A DNA stretch of 64,000 nucleotides, from contig GG745339.1 of assembly GCA_000151295.1 (NCBI GenBank), positions 799,950 to 863,949 of the forward strand, read 5' to 3'. The notes beneath the pieces were generated by a model. It ran no database searches. It was not told the origin of the DNA and saw only the letters and a program-made list of their open reading frames with translations. Shown piece after piece: positions 1 through 10,368 of the stretch. The position numbers and the translations under genes were made by a program. Within the stretch, counting starts at the first letter, position 1. Every line of letters starts with the position of its first letter. The stretch is from Allomyces macrogynus ATCC 38327. Taxonomy: Eukaryota; Blastocladiomycota; Blastocladiomycetes; Blastocladiales; Blastocladiaceae.

Positions 1-549
1 CGCCGTGTCTCAGCTCACGCTGTATCACCCTTGGTGCTGGAAAGACTCTCGCGCATTCGCACGCTCAAGACCATGGACGTGCAGTCGATTGTCCCGCACC
101 GTTCAGTGGGTCTGCTGACGTTGGAATACCACAGCAGCAGTGAACTGTGGCGCGTGCTTCCCCACACGGTCGTCAACCTTCGAATTGCTGATGGGTATGT
201 CGTACGCGTTGGTCATGTCGATCAAGACGTGGAAGCCGTGGTGCGCGAGATTATGGCAGTCGCCACCTGGGCCCTTGGATTCAAGACGGTGTCCCTCTAC
301 TCGAACAGCGCAAACCAAACACCGCAAGTGGTTACAATTTGGGGCGAATGGACCAAACCTGTCCCCGGCCGTGATGCGTTCCCGTTCACCGTGGTTGTCG
401 ATGGTCATGACGCTTTGGTCAAACGGCTTGCGGAAGAGTTGGGCAAGTTGAACCCAAAGCGTGTCAACGCCAATGTCGTCCGCTCGGACCAAGAGGGGAG
501 CGCCAAGCGTTGGGCGATGATGCTTGCTTCCATGCTCCATCGACTCTAG
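1..549 (+). CDS. 3' part of a gene from an unidentified paralogous family (5' end outside window)
   Basis: The frame is open from base 1, so the gene begins upstream; it ends at TAG 547-549, giving about 182 residues. I do not recognise a named domain. The key evidence that it is a real gene is a paralogue at 17446-18496 (-): both share LTLEYHSS, then a stretch ending in SLWGEW/TIWGEW, and a C-terminal helix of the type LVKRLAEELGKL versus LVEALSKLD. Similarity even extends 5' of the first possible start (AVSPLVLERLSR versus VVSPSVLSTLSR). The upstream part of the paralogue has F-box/LRR-like flavour, so a substrate-adaptor or repeat-protein family is possible, but that is a guess. No signal peptide or membrane segment is visible in this part. 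Confidence 0.7.
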   Translation, partial: RRVSAHAVSPLVLERLSRIRTLKTMDVQSIVPHRSVGLLTLEYHSSSELWRVLPHTVVNLRIADGYVVRVGHVDQDVEAVVREIMAVATWALGFKTVSLYSNSANQTPQVVTIWGEWTKPVPGRDAFPFTVVVDGHDALVKRLAEELGKLNPKRVNANVVRSDQEGSAKRWAMMLASMLHRL

Positions 550-1463
550 CTCAGCGCCATCAAAATTCACCAAGCCTTTCAATTTTCTCTATTAGCACCC
601 CTGAAGCGCTCTTTGACAATTGCAATTAATTACCTTGACGTTGGTAAACGCGTTTTTTCTTCCATGTTATTGTCCATGAGCGCGCTAACCACAGCCTCTG
701 CAATCTTCTTGTGCACGAGCAAGTCCAAACTGGCAGACCCCGGACGAATCAAGAACCATTAAGAATAAGAGAGAGCCCAGCGCTGATGCTTATTTTGCTC
801 GTGGCTTCCTTGGTCAACATCACGCATAGTCCCATGACTTAAATTTCGCAATCATGCCCAATTCCAACAGCGGAGGGTGGACGCAACATTTCGTTCAAGG
901 CAGCTAAACTTCACGCTCCCAAATTTTGCGTACTGGGTCTGTCTGATTTGGCAGATGCGGTGATGCTGGTTCAGAGGAGCATTACGTGAGATGCTCACAC
1001 CAGCCAGCTTGCAGCATCCAAAAACAGCTGCGAAACGAGCGCACCACTCACACTCATGCGGCACCAGGGACGAATAAACGCTTGGATGGCGGGAGATGCC
1101 TGATCGATGATTGGCGGGGCGTCGATTCCGTCAGTTTTGAAAGCATCACGCCACTCCAGGAATAGGTGACCGATGCATGTGTGCCGTCAACAGTTGTCAT
1201 ACTCTTTCGCTATTCTGAGCAATCCACCTCGTTTTGAAGCTCTTCTTGATGTGCCGCTTCACCACACTTGGCAAGCTCAAAGCAGCGGCAGTTTAATTCT
1301 CTTCTTGAGTGTTCTTCCTCCAACTGGCAAGGGAAAATTTTGACCAAAAGCAGCGACGAACAGCCCTCCAAAGGTGTTTTACAGATAGGTACATCACAAA
1401 TGCGCGCCAACAAAGAGACCGCGCTGATGAGCGAACGAGCACAACAATCTTTCACCCTCCATC
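550..1463. other. intergenic, no feature recognised
   Basis: Base composition is less GC-rich than the flanking genes. The short open frames here have no protein-like composition and no match to neighbouring exons. It should contain the 3' ends of the flanking genes, which point towards each other (gene 1 on +, the membrane-protein gene on -). No RNA gene was recognised. Confidence 0.5.
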
Positions 1464-3881
1464 TCAGTCCAACAACTCCACCTCCACATGCCCATTCACC
1501 ACACTCGCCGCGACACTCGCAGCCACGGGCGTCGTCCCCGCATGCGCACGACGTGTCCACGCGCCCGACGCGGCACCACCAATCCCGACCGCCTGCACAC
1601 CCCCACCCTCCTCGTCGACATCCACTGCGGCCATGGCCGTCCACCGCCACCGATCAGCCGACGGCCGGCCGGACGGCGTATGCACGACTTTCGCGCGCGC
1701 CGACCCGATCACCGACGACGCCTTGACGTCGACGCGGGCCAGATACGGCGGAAGGGCCGGTGGGTCAGCGGGCGGGTCAGGTGCAGACGATGACGGCCAC
1801 CACGACGAGCCCGCGACCGCAGCGCTCCCAGCGGGCGGAGCAGCAGGCGCCTTCTTGGGTTCCGGCGCGGGCGGCGGCGGGACGAGCGGGTCCGGAACAA
1901 CGAGCACGCGAACTCCGCCATTCACGGCCGACGCGCGCACCTTGGACCCGCCACGGACCGGCTGCACAACCGCCACATGCACGCGGCCATTGGTCGTAGA
2001 CGCGGCGATTGACGGCGCCGGCGCGTCGCTGCCCACCTCCACACCCCTACCCACGGCCACGGGCCCACGAATATGCCCGTTCGCCGTCGTCAACTGAATC
2101 CGGTCGCGCGCACGCAACCGCCACACGTCCGGCCGCATCCAATCATTTTCGTTCTCGCCCTTATCGTCACCACGGCGCTGCAACGGCGGCAATTCGTCGG
2201 TCGTGGCCAAATGCTTGCCGAGCCAACTGCCGTCGTCGCGGAACGGCACGTGTCGCGCCAGTACGTGCAGGTTGCTGTTGGCCCCGGCCATGTGCACGGA
2301 TGCGGCCATGGGCGCGAGTTTCGCGTCATCGGGCGACCCCAGGCGTAAGTGCCGCTCGCCGGGCGCATAGACGGCGTAGGCGACGTGGTGCAGGTTCTCG
2401 GCGACGCCTTGGATGTGCAGCGGGACGGGGATTGCGGGTTCTGGGGCTGCCGCGGACCCGGTAAGACGCGAGACGAGTGACGGTGGTGCGGCAGCGGGGC
2501 CCGTGGCGGGTGCGGGGCACGCAGCGGCGGTGCGGCGGAGCGTAATGCGCACGACCGTGTCGAGGCACGGTGGCGGGTAAGCCGGGACGCCGCGCAGGTG
2601 CCGCGGGGTGACGACATCGACGGTCCATGCAGGCGCGGCGGCAGTCGGGTCGGCGACCGGGTGCACGAGCACGTGGATGCGGTCTTGCAGGAGGGCCGCG
2701 TGCACGGGGGACGAGGTCACGAGCACGTCGATTGCGGCAATGAGTGCGGGTGGAGCGGGCGGCACGGTGGCGCCGACGGCCGCACCGAGCCGTTCGGGAA
2801 GGCGGCGCGCAGCGGCAGCGAGTTCAGCGGCGACCGAAGCGAGCACGCTGCTGGCGTCGCTGGCGGGCGCGGCGGGTGCGGCAGGGGCGTCAGCGGGAGC
2901 GGCATCACCGCTTGCACTCGGCGTTGCAGAGGAGTCGCCCGAGGAAGGGGATGCTGGAGACGATGATGACGTATCCGCATTGCCAGTCGCCGCCACCCCC
3001 GTTTGTGCCGTGGTCGGATCCGAATGCGGGCACGACTCGACAAAGCGGTATTCGATGCGTCCGGTCGTCATGCCCGTGACGTTGGCGCGCAACGTCCACT
3101 CGGGGCGGACCAAGGCGGTCGCATCGTTGACAGCCGCGGGAATCGGCACAGTCCACGCGCGCTGGACGAGCGCAACGGGTGGGCCCGAGCGGCCACAATC
3201 GTGCGACATGCCAGGCAGACCCGGGAGCGGACTGAGTGGGGGCAGGTCCGACGCTGTGCCGCCACCCGAGCCGCGATCGAAATCAGGGCTGCGAACGGGC
3301 GCCTCGGGGGCAGCACCAAAATGATACATTGACCCGGCGGTCGCGAGAACGAGCGCGAGCGTCAAGAGACCGACGGCGCCGCACGCGCCAATGGTCTTGA
3401 TGAACGTGGTGAGCGGCTGGAGGCACGGATTGGCCTTGGGCGCGCGAGCCGGTGACCGGTCCGTGGCCGAGGCCGAGGATTCGGGCGCCGACCCGTCGTC
3501 GGCGGGCATGGGCGGGCTGGCCGGCGCGGCAAAGGCGCGGGGATGGTCCGTGTCATGGTCGAGATCGTGGTCATTGGCAGCGACGGGCCGGTAGGAGCGG
3601 TTGGATGAGCGCGCAAAGCCGCGGTGCGCGTGGCGACGTGGGGTGGGCGGCGCGTAGGGTGGTGGTGATGACGATGGCACAGACGAGCAGCTCTCCGAAG
3701 CGACTAGCAGCGGCGCGTCGTCGCGAGCGCCGTCGTTCTGCTGCATGGGGGCATCGTCGTGGCCATGGTCACGGTTGACGTCGGCATGCAGTGTTGCTGG
3801 CGATGCCGCAGAACCAGCGAGCAGGCCAGCAGCAGCCTCGGCCTCGTCGCGCTTGGCGCGCTTGTCGGCCACGGCCGGCAT
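1464..3881 (-). CDS. single-pass membrane protein with NG-x-V repeat ectodomain (adhesin-like, unnamed)
   Basis: This is an intronless reading frame of about 805 residues. The ATG at 3881 is preferred because the frame upstream is low-complexity and reaches into the divergent neighbour. Residues 1-155 are disordered, rich in Asp, His, Ser and Pro, and predicted cytosolic. One hydrophobic segment at about 162-184 (GLLTLALVLATAG) is a type II or type III anchor. The long C-terminal part is Ala/Pro-rich and carries repeated short beta units: TTANGHIRGPVAV, ASTTNGRVHVAVV, ASAVNGGVRVLVV and ASVVNGHVEVELLD. Such NG-x-V-x-V repeats resemble the DUF4097/adhesin-type beta-solenoid found in fungal membrane proteins; this family link is an inference. 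It shares a short divergent upstream region with the + gene at 4246. Confidence 0.72.
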   Translation of the reverse strand: MPAVADKRAKRDEAEAAAGLLAGSAASPATLHADVNRDHGHDDAPMQQNDGARDDAPLLVASESCSSVPSSSPPPYAPPTPRRHAHRGFARSSNRSYRPVAANDHDLDHDTDHPRAFAAPASPPMPADDGSAPESSASATDRSPARAPKANPCLQPLTTFIKTIGACGAVGLLTLALVLATAGSMYHFGAAPEAPVRSPDFDRGSGGGTASDLPPLSPLPGLPGMSHDCGRSGPPVALVQRAWTVPIPAAVNDATALVRPEWTLRANVTGMTTGRIEYRFVESCPHSDPTTAQTGVAATGNADTSSSSPASPSSGDSSATPSASGDAAPADAPAAPAAPASDASSVLASVAAELAAAARRLPERLGAAVGATVPPAPPALIAAIDVLVTSSPVHAALLQDRIHVLVHPVADPTAAAPAWTVDVVTPRHLRGVPAYPPPCLDTVVRITLRRTAAACPAPATGPAAAPPSLVSRLTGSAAAPEPAIPVPLHIQGVAENLHHVAYAVYAPGERHLRLGSPDDAKLAPMAASVHMAGANSNLHVLARHVPFRDDGSWLGKHLATTDELPPLQRRGDDKGENENDWMRPDVWRLRARDRIQLTTANGHIRGPVAVGRGVEVGSDAPAPSIAASTTNGRVHVAVVQPVRGGSKVRASAVNGGVRVLVVPDPLVPPPPAPEPKKAPAAPPAGSAAVAGSSWWPSSSAPDPPADPPALPPYLARVDVKASSVIGSARAKVVHTPSGRPSADRWRWTAMAAVDVDEEGGGVQAVGIGGAASGAWTRRAHAGTTPVAASVAASVVNGHVEVELLD

Positions 3882-4245
3882 GGTCTCAACGGCACTGGTT
3901 CGGCGCTCACAGTGCGGCAAGTCGTGCTCGAATTCGGTGCCGGGGACGGGGTGGAACGAGGTCGCGATGGATGGCGGTCGCTCCACCGTCGAGAAAGTCA
4001 GCAGGGCGGCAGCGGCCAGCATCAGCAACGGACACCGCGCGCCGAGAAGATTGACGTGGTCGCGCGTGCGAGCTGCTCTTCCGAACTTGCCGCGTCTTAT
4101 TGACGCCATTTCGGCATCGGCCAACGACACCCACCGCGACCAGCTCTGCGTGGAGGTCGACGGCGAGGTCGACCTGCAGCTCGATCCCGCCGCCAGTAAC
4201 CCTGCCAACTTGCCGCAGCACGACGACCACAGTGCTCCAACGACC
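3882..4245. promoter_or_regulatory. divergent intergenic region between two head-to-head genes
   Basis: 364 bp separate the chosen ATGs of the - strand membrane-protein gene (3881) and the + strand helical-protein gene (4246). Both frames can be extended into this interval, but the extensions are low-complexity and mutually overlapping. The interval must therefore hold both promoters and both 5' UTRs. No clear TATA element was seen. Confidence 0.4.
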
Positions 4246-6648
4246 ATGGCCGACCACGCCCAACCACCCCCAAGTCCAGCTTCTCCAGCAGCCAAAGCAC
4301 TCGACCGCCATGACGCGCCGCTCCTCGACGCCGTGGCCGCTGCTGCCGTGCTCCATGCCGCGCCCGCACAAGATTGGCCCGCTCCGGATACCAAGACCGA
4401 CCACGACGCGGCGCAGTTGTCACTCGCGCTGCTCTCAGTCGCCGCCGCGGCTATGCGAGCCCGATCACGTCCGCTGGGCCTCGCCGACGCCATGTTGTTC
4501 GACGATCACGCTCCGCGTGCTGCGCGCTGGCTTCTCCACCCGGAAGTGTGCCGCGACGCGCCCTGTGCCGCTGCGCGCGCCGTCGTGGCCCTCTTCATGG
4601 TCGCGCGCCTGACGGGCCGTGATCCCGCCCCGGAAACGCGTCTCTGGCTCGCTGCACGTGCCGACAAGGTCCCGCTCTTCTTCCCGACCATTGCGGCCTC
4701 GGTCTTTGATCCGGTGCCCGACCACGATCGTCGTGTGCGCGCCTTGTTCGGCGTTCTGCTAGCACCAAACACGTCCATGTCCAGCCAGGACCAGCTTGTC
4801 TTTTTCCCGACCTCCATGGACGCGCTGCGCTTCCTCCACTTTTGGATGGCTATGAGCCGCGATCGCTTGATGCCGCCGCCGCCCAACGCCGAATCCAGCA
4901 ACATCCCGCGCGACCACGCGCGTAAGGATTTGACGCGACTTGTGTGTTCGCTGGCACCAGCACCTGGCCCGGCCACGCTCGTTTCTTCCCTCCTGCAGGT
5001 CATGGTCGCTGTGGGGCTGATGCTTCCAGTCCCCATCTTCCCGCGCCGTGCCCTCCCGTCGGCCCTCGCCGCACTCGTCGACCGCGTCGCAACCCAATTC
5101 GCTTGGCCGGCAAGTCCAGATGTTTCGCTCGCAGCCCCATCCCCGGCGCTCGACGCGTTTGTCTACACAATCACGATGCTTGCCATCACCAACCCACCCA
5201 CGTCAACGCAAGCGGTCCTTGCAGCAGGACCTCTGCTGCCGGCGCTCGCCGCGTTCCTGACCCAGTCGAACCACGGTCTGATCCTTCGCGCCCCAGCACC
5301 GGCACCGCAGGGCAGTCCCGACCCGTGGACGCCGTTGCTCGGTCACATTTGCCACCTGTACTGCGCCGCGCTCTCCACGCCCGCTGCCAAGGGCACGTCC
5401 CACCGCGACATTCTTGCCATGGTCGCGCGCACCTCGCTGTTCATCGACGACTGCGCCGATATCCTGGCTACCGAGTCCAAGGAGAATCCTGTCGACACGG
5501 ATCGCGCCAAGCGACTCCTGTTCTTCACCGTCATGCTCGTGCAAGAAGTGTCCACCTACCTGCGTGCACAACGCGCACCCGCCACGTCCGGTCGCACGTG
5601 CGCCGAGGAAGACTGGCTCGTGGCCGTCAGCGACGACCCGCGCCGTCTCCTCTCGCTCGACCCGACCACCGACCCATCCTGGGTAGACGCAATCCTCCTC
5701 ACGCTCCTGCGCGACCTACAGCGCGTGCACCGCGTCACCGTCATCTTCACGCGCGGCGGACCCGACGCGCCATTCGATTCGTATGGCGCCGCCATGAACG
5801 ACCTGACCACGCTCGCTCTCACTCGTCATCTCGTCCCCGCCGCGGCCCACGTCCTCCTGTGGCCGCCGCGCGCCCAACTTCCGGATGACGTGGTACTTGC
5901 CTTTGCCGCCCACTGGCTCGCCGACGCGCGCGTCCTGCCGCACGTCCCGACCGCAGCCCTCACCGCCGTCTCGGCGCACGCGCACGCGACACCGCTCACG
6001 GACGCACCCATGCTCGACGCCATGTACTGGCTGGCGATTGTCGCGCTCGAGACGCGGCCCGAGTACGCGGCGCGCGCGTGGCCGTGGCACGTGGCTGCTG
6101 CCGCGCCCTTACCCGTCCGTGGCGCCGCGCTCGCGGTCGATGCGGTCGTACGCCGCCGCGTGCTTGTAGCCGCGTCGCTCGCGCTCGATGCCAGGCTCGT
6201 GGATCCGCGGGACGTGCAGGAAGCGACAACGCCCGCGCCGGACCCGGACGTGGAGACGGACACGACGCCGGAGAAGGACGCGGCGTGGTTGCTTGCGCAA
6301 GTGGATGGCGCGGCACGGATTGCGGCCGTGGGGGTTGCCGAGGGCGTGGTTGCGGGGGAGACGGCGATCACGCTCGCTCTCCTGGCCAATGCGATTCCGC
6401 GGGCGGCGGTCCCGGGCGCATGCGCGCTTGCCGAGCGGTGGCTCGCTCATGCGGCCAAGTGTGGAGCGGATGTGCACAAGGCGGCCGGCGATGTCGTGGA
6501 CGAGTGGAGTCGGCTCGGGTTGCGGTGGGACCGGGCCGCGGTGCTGGTGCGGTGGTGGAATGGGATGGTTGCACGCGTCGCGGGTGCTGCAGTGAAAGGG
6601 GTGGAGGAGGTGGAGGTGGCGGCGGCGAGTGGGGTCGCGCAGATGTGA
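4246..6648 (+). CDS. large helical protein, function unknown
   Basis: One uninterrupted frame of 800 residues starting at ATG 4246 (context ACGACCATGG, a good Kozak match) and ending at TGA. The frame stays open further 5', but that extension overlaps the opposite gene and is low-complexity. The protein is Ala/Leu/Val-rich with repeated amphipathic helices throughout, for example LLFFTVMLVQEVSTYL and ALFMVARLTG-type segments. This looks like an alpha-solenoid rather than a multi-pass membrane protein, because charged residues interrupt nearly every hydrophobic run. I see no catalytic motif, signal peptide or coiled coil and cannot name a family. Codon use is strongly G/C-ending, like the confirmed genes nearby, which supports it being a real gene. 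Confidence 0.75.
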   Translation: MADHAQPPPSPASPAAKALDRHDAPLLDAVAAAAVLHAAPAQDWPAPDTKTDHDAAQLSLALLSVAAAAMRARSRPLGLADAMLFDDHAPRAARWLLHPEVCRDAPCAAARAVVALFMVARLTGRDPAPETRLWLAARADKVPLFFPTIAASVFDPVPDHDRRVRALFGVLLAPNTSMSSQDQLVFFPTSMDALRFLHFWMAMSRDRLMPPPPNAESSNIPRDHARKDLTRLVCSLAPAPGPATLVSSLLQVMVAVGLMLPVPIFPRRALPSALAALVDRVATQFAWPASPDVSLAAPSPALDAFVYTITMLAITNPPTSTQAVLAAGPLLPALAAFLTQSNHGLILRAPAPAPQGSPDPWTPLLGHICHLYCAALSTPAAKGTSHRDILAMVARTSLFIDDCADILATESKENPVDTDRAKRLLFFTVMLVQEVSTYLRAQRAPATSGRTCAEEDWLVAVSDDPRRLLSLDPTTDPSWVDAILLTLLRDLQRVHRVTVIFTRGGPDAPFDSYGAAMNDLTTLALTRHLVPAAAHVLLWPPRAQLPDDVVLAFAAHWLADARVLPHVPTAALTAVSAHAHATPLTDAPMLDAMYWLAIVALETRPEYAARAWPWHVAAAAPLPVRGAALAVDAVVRRRVLVAASLALDARLVDPRDVQEATTPAPDPDVETDTTPEKDAAWLLAQVDGAARIAAVGVAEGVVAGETAITLALLANAIPRAAVPGACALAERWLAHAAKCGADVHKAAGDVVDEWSRLGLRWDRAAVLVRWWNGMVARVAGAAVKGVEEVEVAAASGVAQM

Positions 6649-7628
6649 CGCGCCGTTGAGCGCGTGTTCGTTGGGTTTCGGGATGGGTTCGGTTCTGGCA
6701 AGGAGAGGGGGGCGCGGGTTGCGCCATCGTCCACGAGACACGAGTGCACGGAGGAAAAAATGCTCATGCATGAAGCTGGCTGGCCCTGTTCACCACAACA
6801 CATTGCCGGTGAGTCGAGAACGGTTGGTTGGTTGCACATGTTCTCGATACGCCATCGCAAACCAGGCCGAAAGGAGATTCCGAGTTTAAGTGCACCCTTC
6901 CCATTCATTTTTCTGACCCAGACTCTGCCCTTTTCGCTTGCCCTGACACAAATCGTTCCATACTTTCACTTCCATTCTTTCCTTCGCGTTATGGGCATTT
7001 GAATGCGACCACAGACGTCAGAAGGCATGAATATTAGCTGATCGACAACTTGAGCTTCGAATGGCGAATCCAGGCGAGTGCAATGAGTATGAGAAGTATC
7101 AGCATCGACCCGCCGGCAATCAAAAATACCAAATGCCCTCATGCCCACGAGCAGAAAACCAAATTGACATGGCCGTGAGCACAGCCCCATTCCGGATTTG
7201 CTATCGTTTTCCCTGATCTGGTACTCGTTCATCACACAATAAAGCGCAATAGAATCCTCGCGTCAGACATAGTGGCACCTGCAGACGTGCCCAGGACTAC
7301 GCCCAGCGACCTGTAAATGTCATGACGTGGAAGGAAAGAGAAGTGAGCGAACTGACGCAACCAAGTCAGTTTACCTTCCACGCCACCACTCCGCTTATCC
7401 AAGCCGTCCCAAGTCGGTCGTCGCTCGAGGAACGTCTACACGACCCACGTCATAACACCGTGGAACACGCAGCTCAACCATTGTGAAGTGTGTGAGCCAG
7501 TTCGAGCAGAGCGGGCCCAACTGTTGCCGCAGCGCCCATTCAAGTACTGGGCAGCGCCCCCACAATGCACCAACCGCTTGTAGACGCATCCAGCTCGCGA
7601 TTCTCTCATCCACCCGGCCCCGACAAGA
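6649..7628. other. intergenic, no feature recognised
   Basis: About 980 bp of lower GC content between the helical-protein gene and the HSPA12-like gene. Open frames here are short and lack protein-like composition. It presumably contains the 3' UTR of the first gene and the promoter of the second. No tRNA, repeat or mobile element was recognised. Confidence 0.5.
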
Positions 7629-9627
7629 ATGGGCGGTACACAATCGAAAGTTGCGCAGCCCAAGCCGCGCCCTGTGCGGCAACATATATCCATTGACTTT
7701 GGCACAAGCCATTCTGGGTTTGCCGTCCTAACGGGCGACCTCATTTCGATTCTCAACCCCACGAGCAACAATGGCATTGCAGCAAGAACGCTCGATACCG
7801 AGCAGCGTGTGCAGCTCGACAATCACATCTCCTACAACGCGTCCTGGCCTGGTTCCACCTCGCCCTATCCGAAAGCACCCACAGCAATCCTCTACGACAA
7901 ATGCGGCCGAGTCGTGGCGTGGGGCAACGAAGCACGGAAACAGCTGGTTCAGATGAAGGCAGAGGAACAGCAAAAGCACATTTACCTCGACCGCTTCAAG
8001 CTGTTCTTGGACACGTCGCGCGAGCATAATGATCCGGCCATGGCCAAGCTGACGAAGGCGTGCGGCAAGACCATTGTGGACGTAATTGGCGACTACCTCA
8101 TCGAATTGAACAAAGCCATCAAAGAATTCGTCAACAGGCTGGACCCAATTGCGTACGTATTGCTTTCGCTGCTTGGTTTCTTGACGATTCCGCGTGCCAA
8201 TTGCTCATGGCACCTGCTCACCTCGCCATCACGAAATGTAACAGCAAATACGATCCATTCAACGTGAAGTGGTGCGTGACCGTGCCTGCAATGTGGAACG
8301 ACGCTGCCAAGGACAAGATGAAGCGCGCCATGCACAAGGCCCAGCTGATTCAGACACTTGAGTCGGACCGCATCGTGTTCTGTTCCGAGCCCATGGCCGG
8401 CCTCCTGGCAGAAACGCTGTCGAATACCGGGCACCAGTTTGGGCGAACGGATCCGATCTTGCTTGTTGATTTGGGTACGTTCTCACATGTCACTCCACGA
8501 TACCCTTTCCTTGCAACCGACTTTCCCTGCCTCGCGGTGTCTCGACCTCTTAGGGGTGGCACTGTCGACTTGACGGCCATGACTTTGTGCAACGGCGCGT
8601 TTGAAGAGTTGGTGCCCGGACTTGGTGCGTCGTGCGGTTCGACCATCCTTGACGAGCACTTCCTGGACATGATTCGTCGTGCCGTCGGGCACAAGGCCTT
8701 TGATGAGGGGGTGGCTGAAAAGCAGCGTCCCGGGCTGACGCTCGTGAGCGACTGGGAAACCGCCAAGGTGCAGTTTATCGGCAGTGCCGACAGAAATTTT
8801 GAGACTCGCATCTCGATTTCACGCGCGATCATGAAGCGGCGGCTCCAGGAAGCAGGGGACACGCCCTTGGTCCCAGGGGTGATGGGTGCTTCTCTGGACG
8901 ATGACGGGGAACTGCGCCTCAACCAAGACGCGATGTGGCACTGTATGAGCCCATCGTGCAGCAGGTAGTCGTGCTTGTCAAGCGCATGCTCGACCGGCTG
9001 AAGCGCGTCCGCGGGTTCACGAACCCGCATATCCTGTGCGTGGGCGGGTTCTCGCAGTCGCAGTACCTTGTCCAGGAGCTGCGGAAACGGCTCCCTGTGC
9101 CGTCCGACCGGGTGGTCGTGTCGCGCAATGGAGCATCGGCCATTTTGTTTGGCGCGCCCGTTTTTGGTACGTTGCCCAATGGCTCTGTGACCTCAAATGC
9201 CGCGTTCAGAGTTTCACGAACTGACGTTTCTTCATGCTCACATGTTCTAGCGTGCCGCCCCGAACTCGTTTCCAACCAAGTCGCGCGCTTCACGCATGTC
9301 TCCAGCTTCAACGGCCAATTTGAGGCGCTGATCAACAAGGGCTCGACCATGATTCCGGATGTTGTCATGTGCACCAAGGAGTATCGCCCATCGGCCTGCA
9401 CAGACAAAGAAATCGTGGTTGATATCCATGTCACCGCCATGGAGAAACTGGACCGGCCCCTGACAGCCGGCAACAGTACAAAGATTGGCAAGGTTCGAAA
9501 TCCCGTGACCCCGTGCACGAATCTGGCGCGGGCTGATTGCGTGCGGATCGATGTGCGGATCGATCCAGCGGGGCTGATCCTTGAAGCAATGAATGTCCAG
9601 ACGCAGACGAGGGTGGAGGCTTTATGA
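7629..9627 (+). CDS. HSPA12-like Hsp70-family ATPase
   Basis: Divergent Hsp70/actin-fold protein of the HSPA12 type. It starts MGGTQSK, where Gly2 is a possible myristoylation site. The phosphate-1 motif is SIDFGTSHSGFAVL, and the middle shows WCVTVPAMW and VDLTAMTL; the adenosine motif region reads ILCVGGFSQSQYLVQELR. As in HSPA12, there is no classical substrate-binding domain after the ATPase lobe. Inferred exons are 7629-8152, 8245-8474 (or -8478), 8554-9166 and 9251-9627; the first and last introns (92 and 84 bp, GTACGT donors) join cleanly in phase. Two breaks remain: at the second intron, one G is missing to give the expected DLGGGTVDL, and near 8935 one base is missing between LRLNQDAM and ALYEPIVQQ. 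It may be a real gene with sequence errors, or a decaying copy. Confidence 0.8.
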
Positions 9628-10368
9628 TTGATGCCTGTGTGGTTGGCGATCGTTTCATTCCGTCGTTTGATGTAGTGTTTCTTGTTGGCTTGTCGCGTGC
9701 GTGGTTCTTCGCTTGGTCTTCGATGTAAGCTTTAAATTCGCCGATCACGACGTTAAACTCAAGTCTATGGTGCGTATGAGCGAAACGCAACCAGCCCAAC
9801 AAAACATCAGCGGCGGTTGTTGGCAGCAAAACCTCGACGCTCGCATTTCGCTTCGGGTGCTGGCGAGTGAGCCAAGATCGAGGTGGATGTCTAGTAACGG
9901 CCGAGGACATGATTGACAGCACAAAGCTCGGGACGCGTCTGATCCCTGTGACGCTGTGCGAGCAATTGGCCCGTGGACTGTGTGACGGTTCGAGTTAGCG
10001 TTGATCCAATGGGACTGATCGTGGAAGCAACAAATGAGCGAATGGGAGGAGAGTGGCCGATGCCGGTTTCATTTATGATTGATGCTTGGATTGTGCTTTC
10101 TACATAGCATGTTTCTCTTGTTCCCCATAGTTCTGCAAACTCTTCGCACTCGATTGCGAGCCGCCAAAACAGTCCGACAAATCAGACTCACGCCTGAACC
10201 TCCTCGGATCTGGTCGTCGTTCGTCGGCACGCTGCTGAGATCGCAGGTTCATGTTGCGCAAGATGTGTCGTAACTCACAAGTCGGCCGAGCTCGACGCGT
10301 CTCGCGTGCCTCTCGATCCTGAACCGATTAAGTCCGTGACTCCGCGCGCGACTGGCGCGTCTTTGCCC
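9628..10368. other. intergenic region containing a gene relic
   Basis: The first 285 bp show no clear feature. From about 9913 to 10095 there is a decayed copy of the end of the preceding HSPA12-like gene (separate entry). The remainder up to the EF-hand gene should contain that gene's promoter. No other feature was seen. Confidence 0.5.
9913..10095 (+). pseudogene. relic of a second HSPA12-like 3' end
   Basis: Translation gives DSTKLGTRLIPVTLCEQLAR, then, after a frame change and a stop, VTVRVSVDPMGLIVEATNE. The intact gene next door reads NSTKIGKVRNPVTPCTNLAR and then VRIDVRIDPAGLILEAMNV in the same order. Similarity continues past the coding end: both copies have a TTTATGATTGATGC-type stretch just downstream. 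A tandem duplication that included the 3' flank, followed by loss of the 5' part and frame decay, explains this. No upstream exons of the copy were found between 9628 and 9912. Confidence 0.7.

Noticed and set aside
103..582. 159-codon - strand frame across gene 1
   Set aside because: Only the + strand product has a paralogue elsewhere in the window.
2598..3332. Several + strand frames of 100-240 codons inside the membrane-protein gene
   Set aside because: They are shadows of a GC-rich - strand gene; the - frame is longer and has a membrane segment and coherent repeats.
8474..8553. Intron retention in the HSPA12-like gene because the frame stays open
   Set aside because: The retained peptide interrupts the conserved DLGGGTVDL motif, and good donor and acceptor signals flank it.
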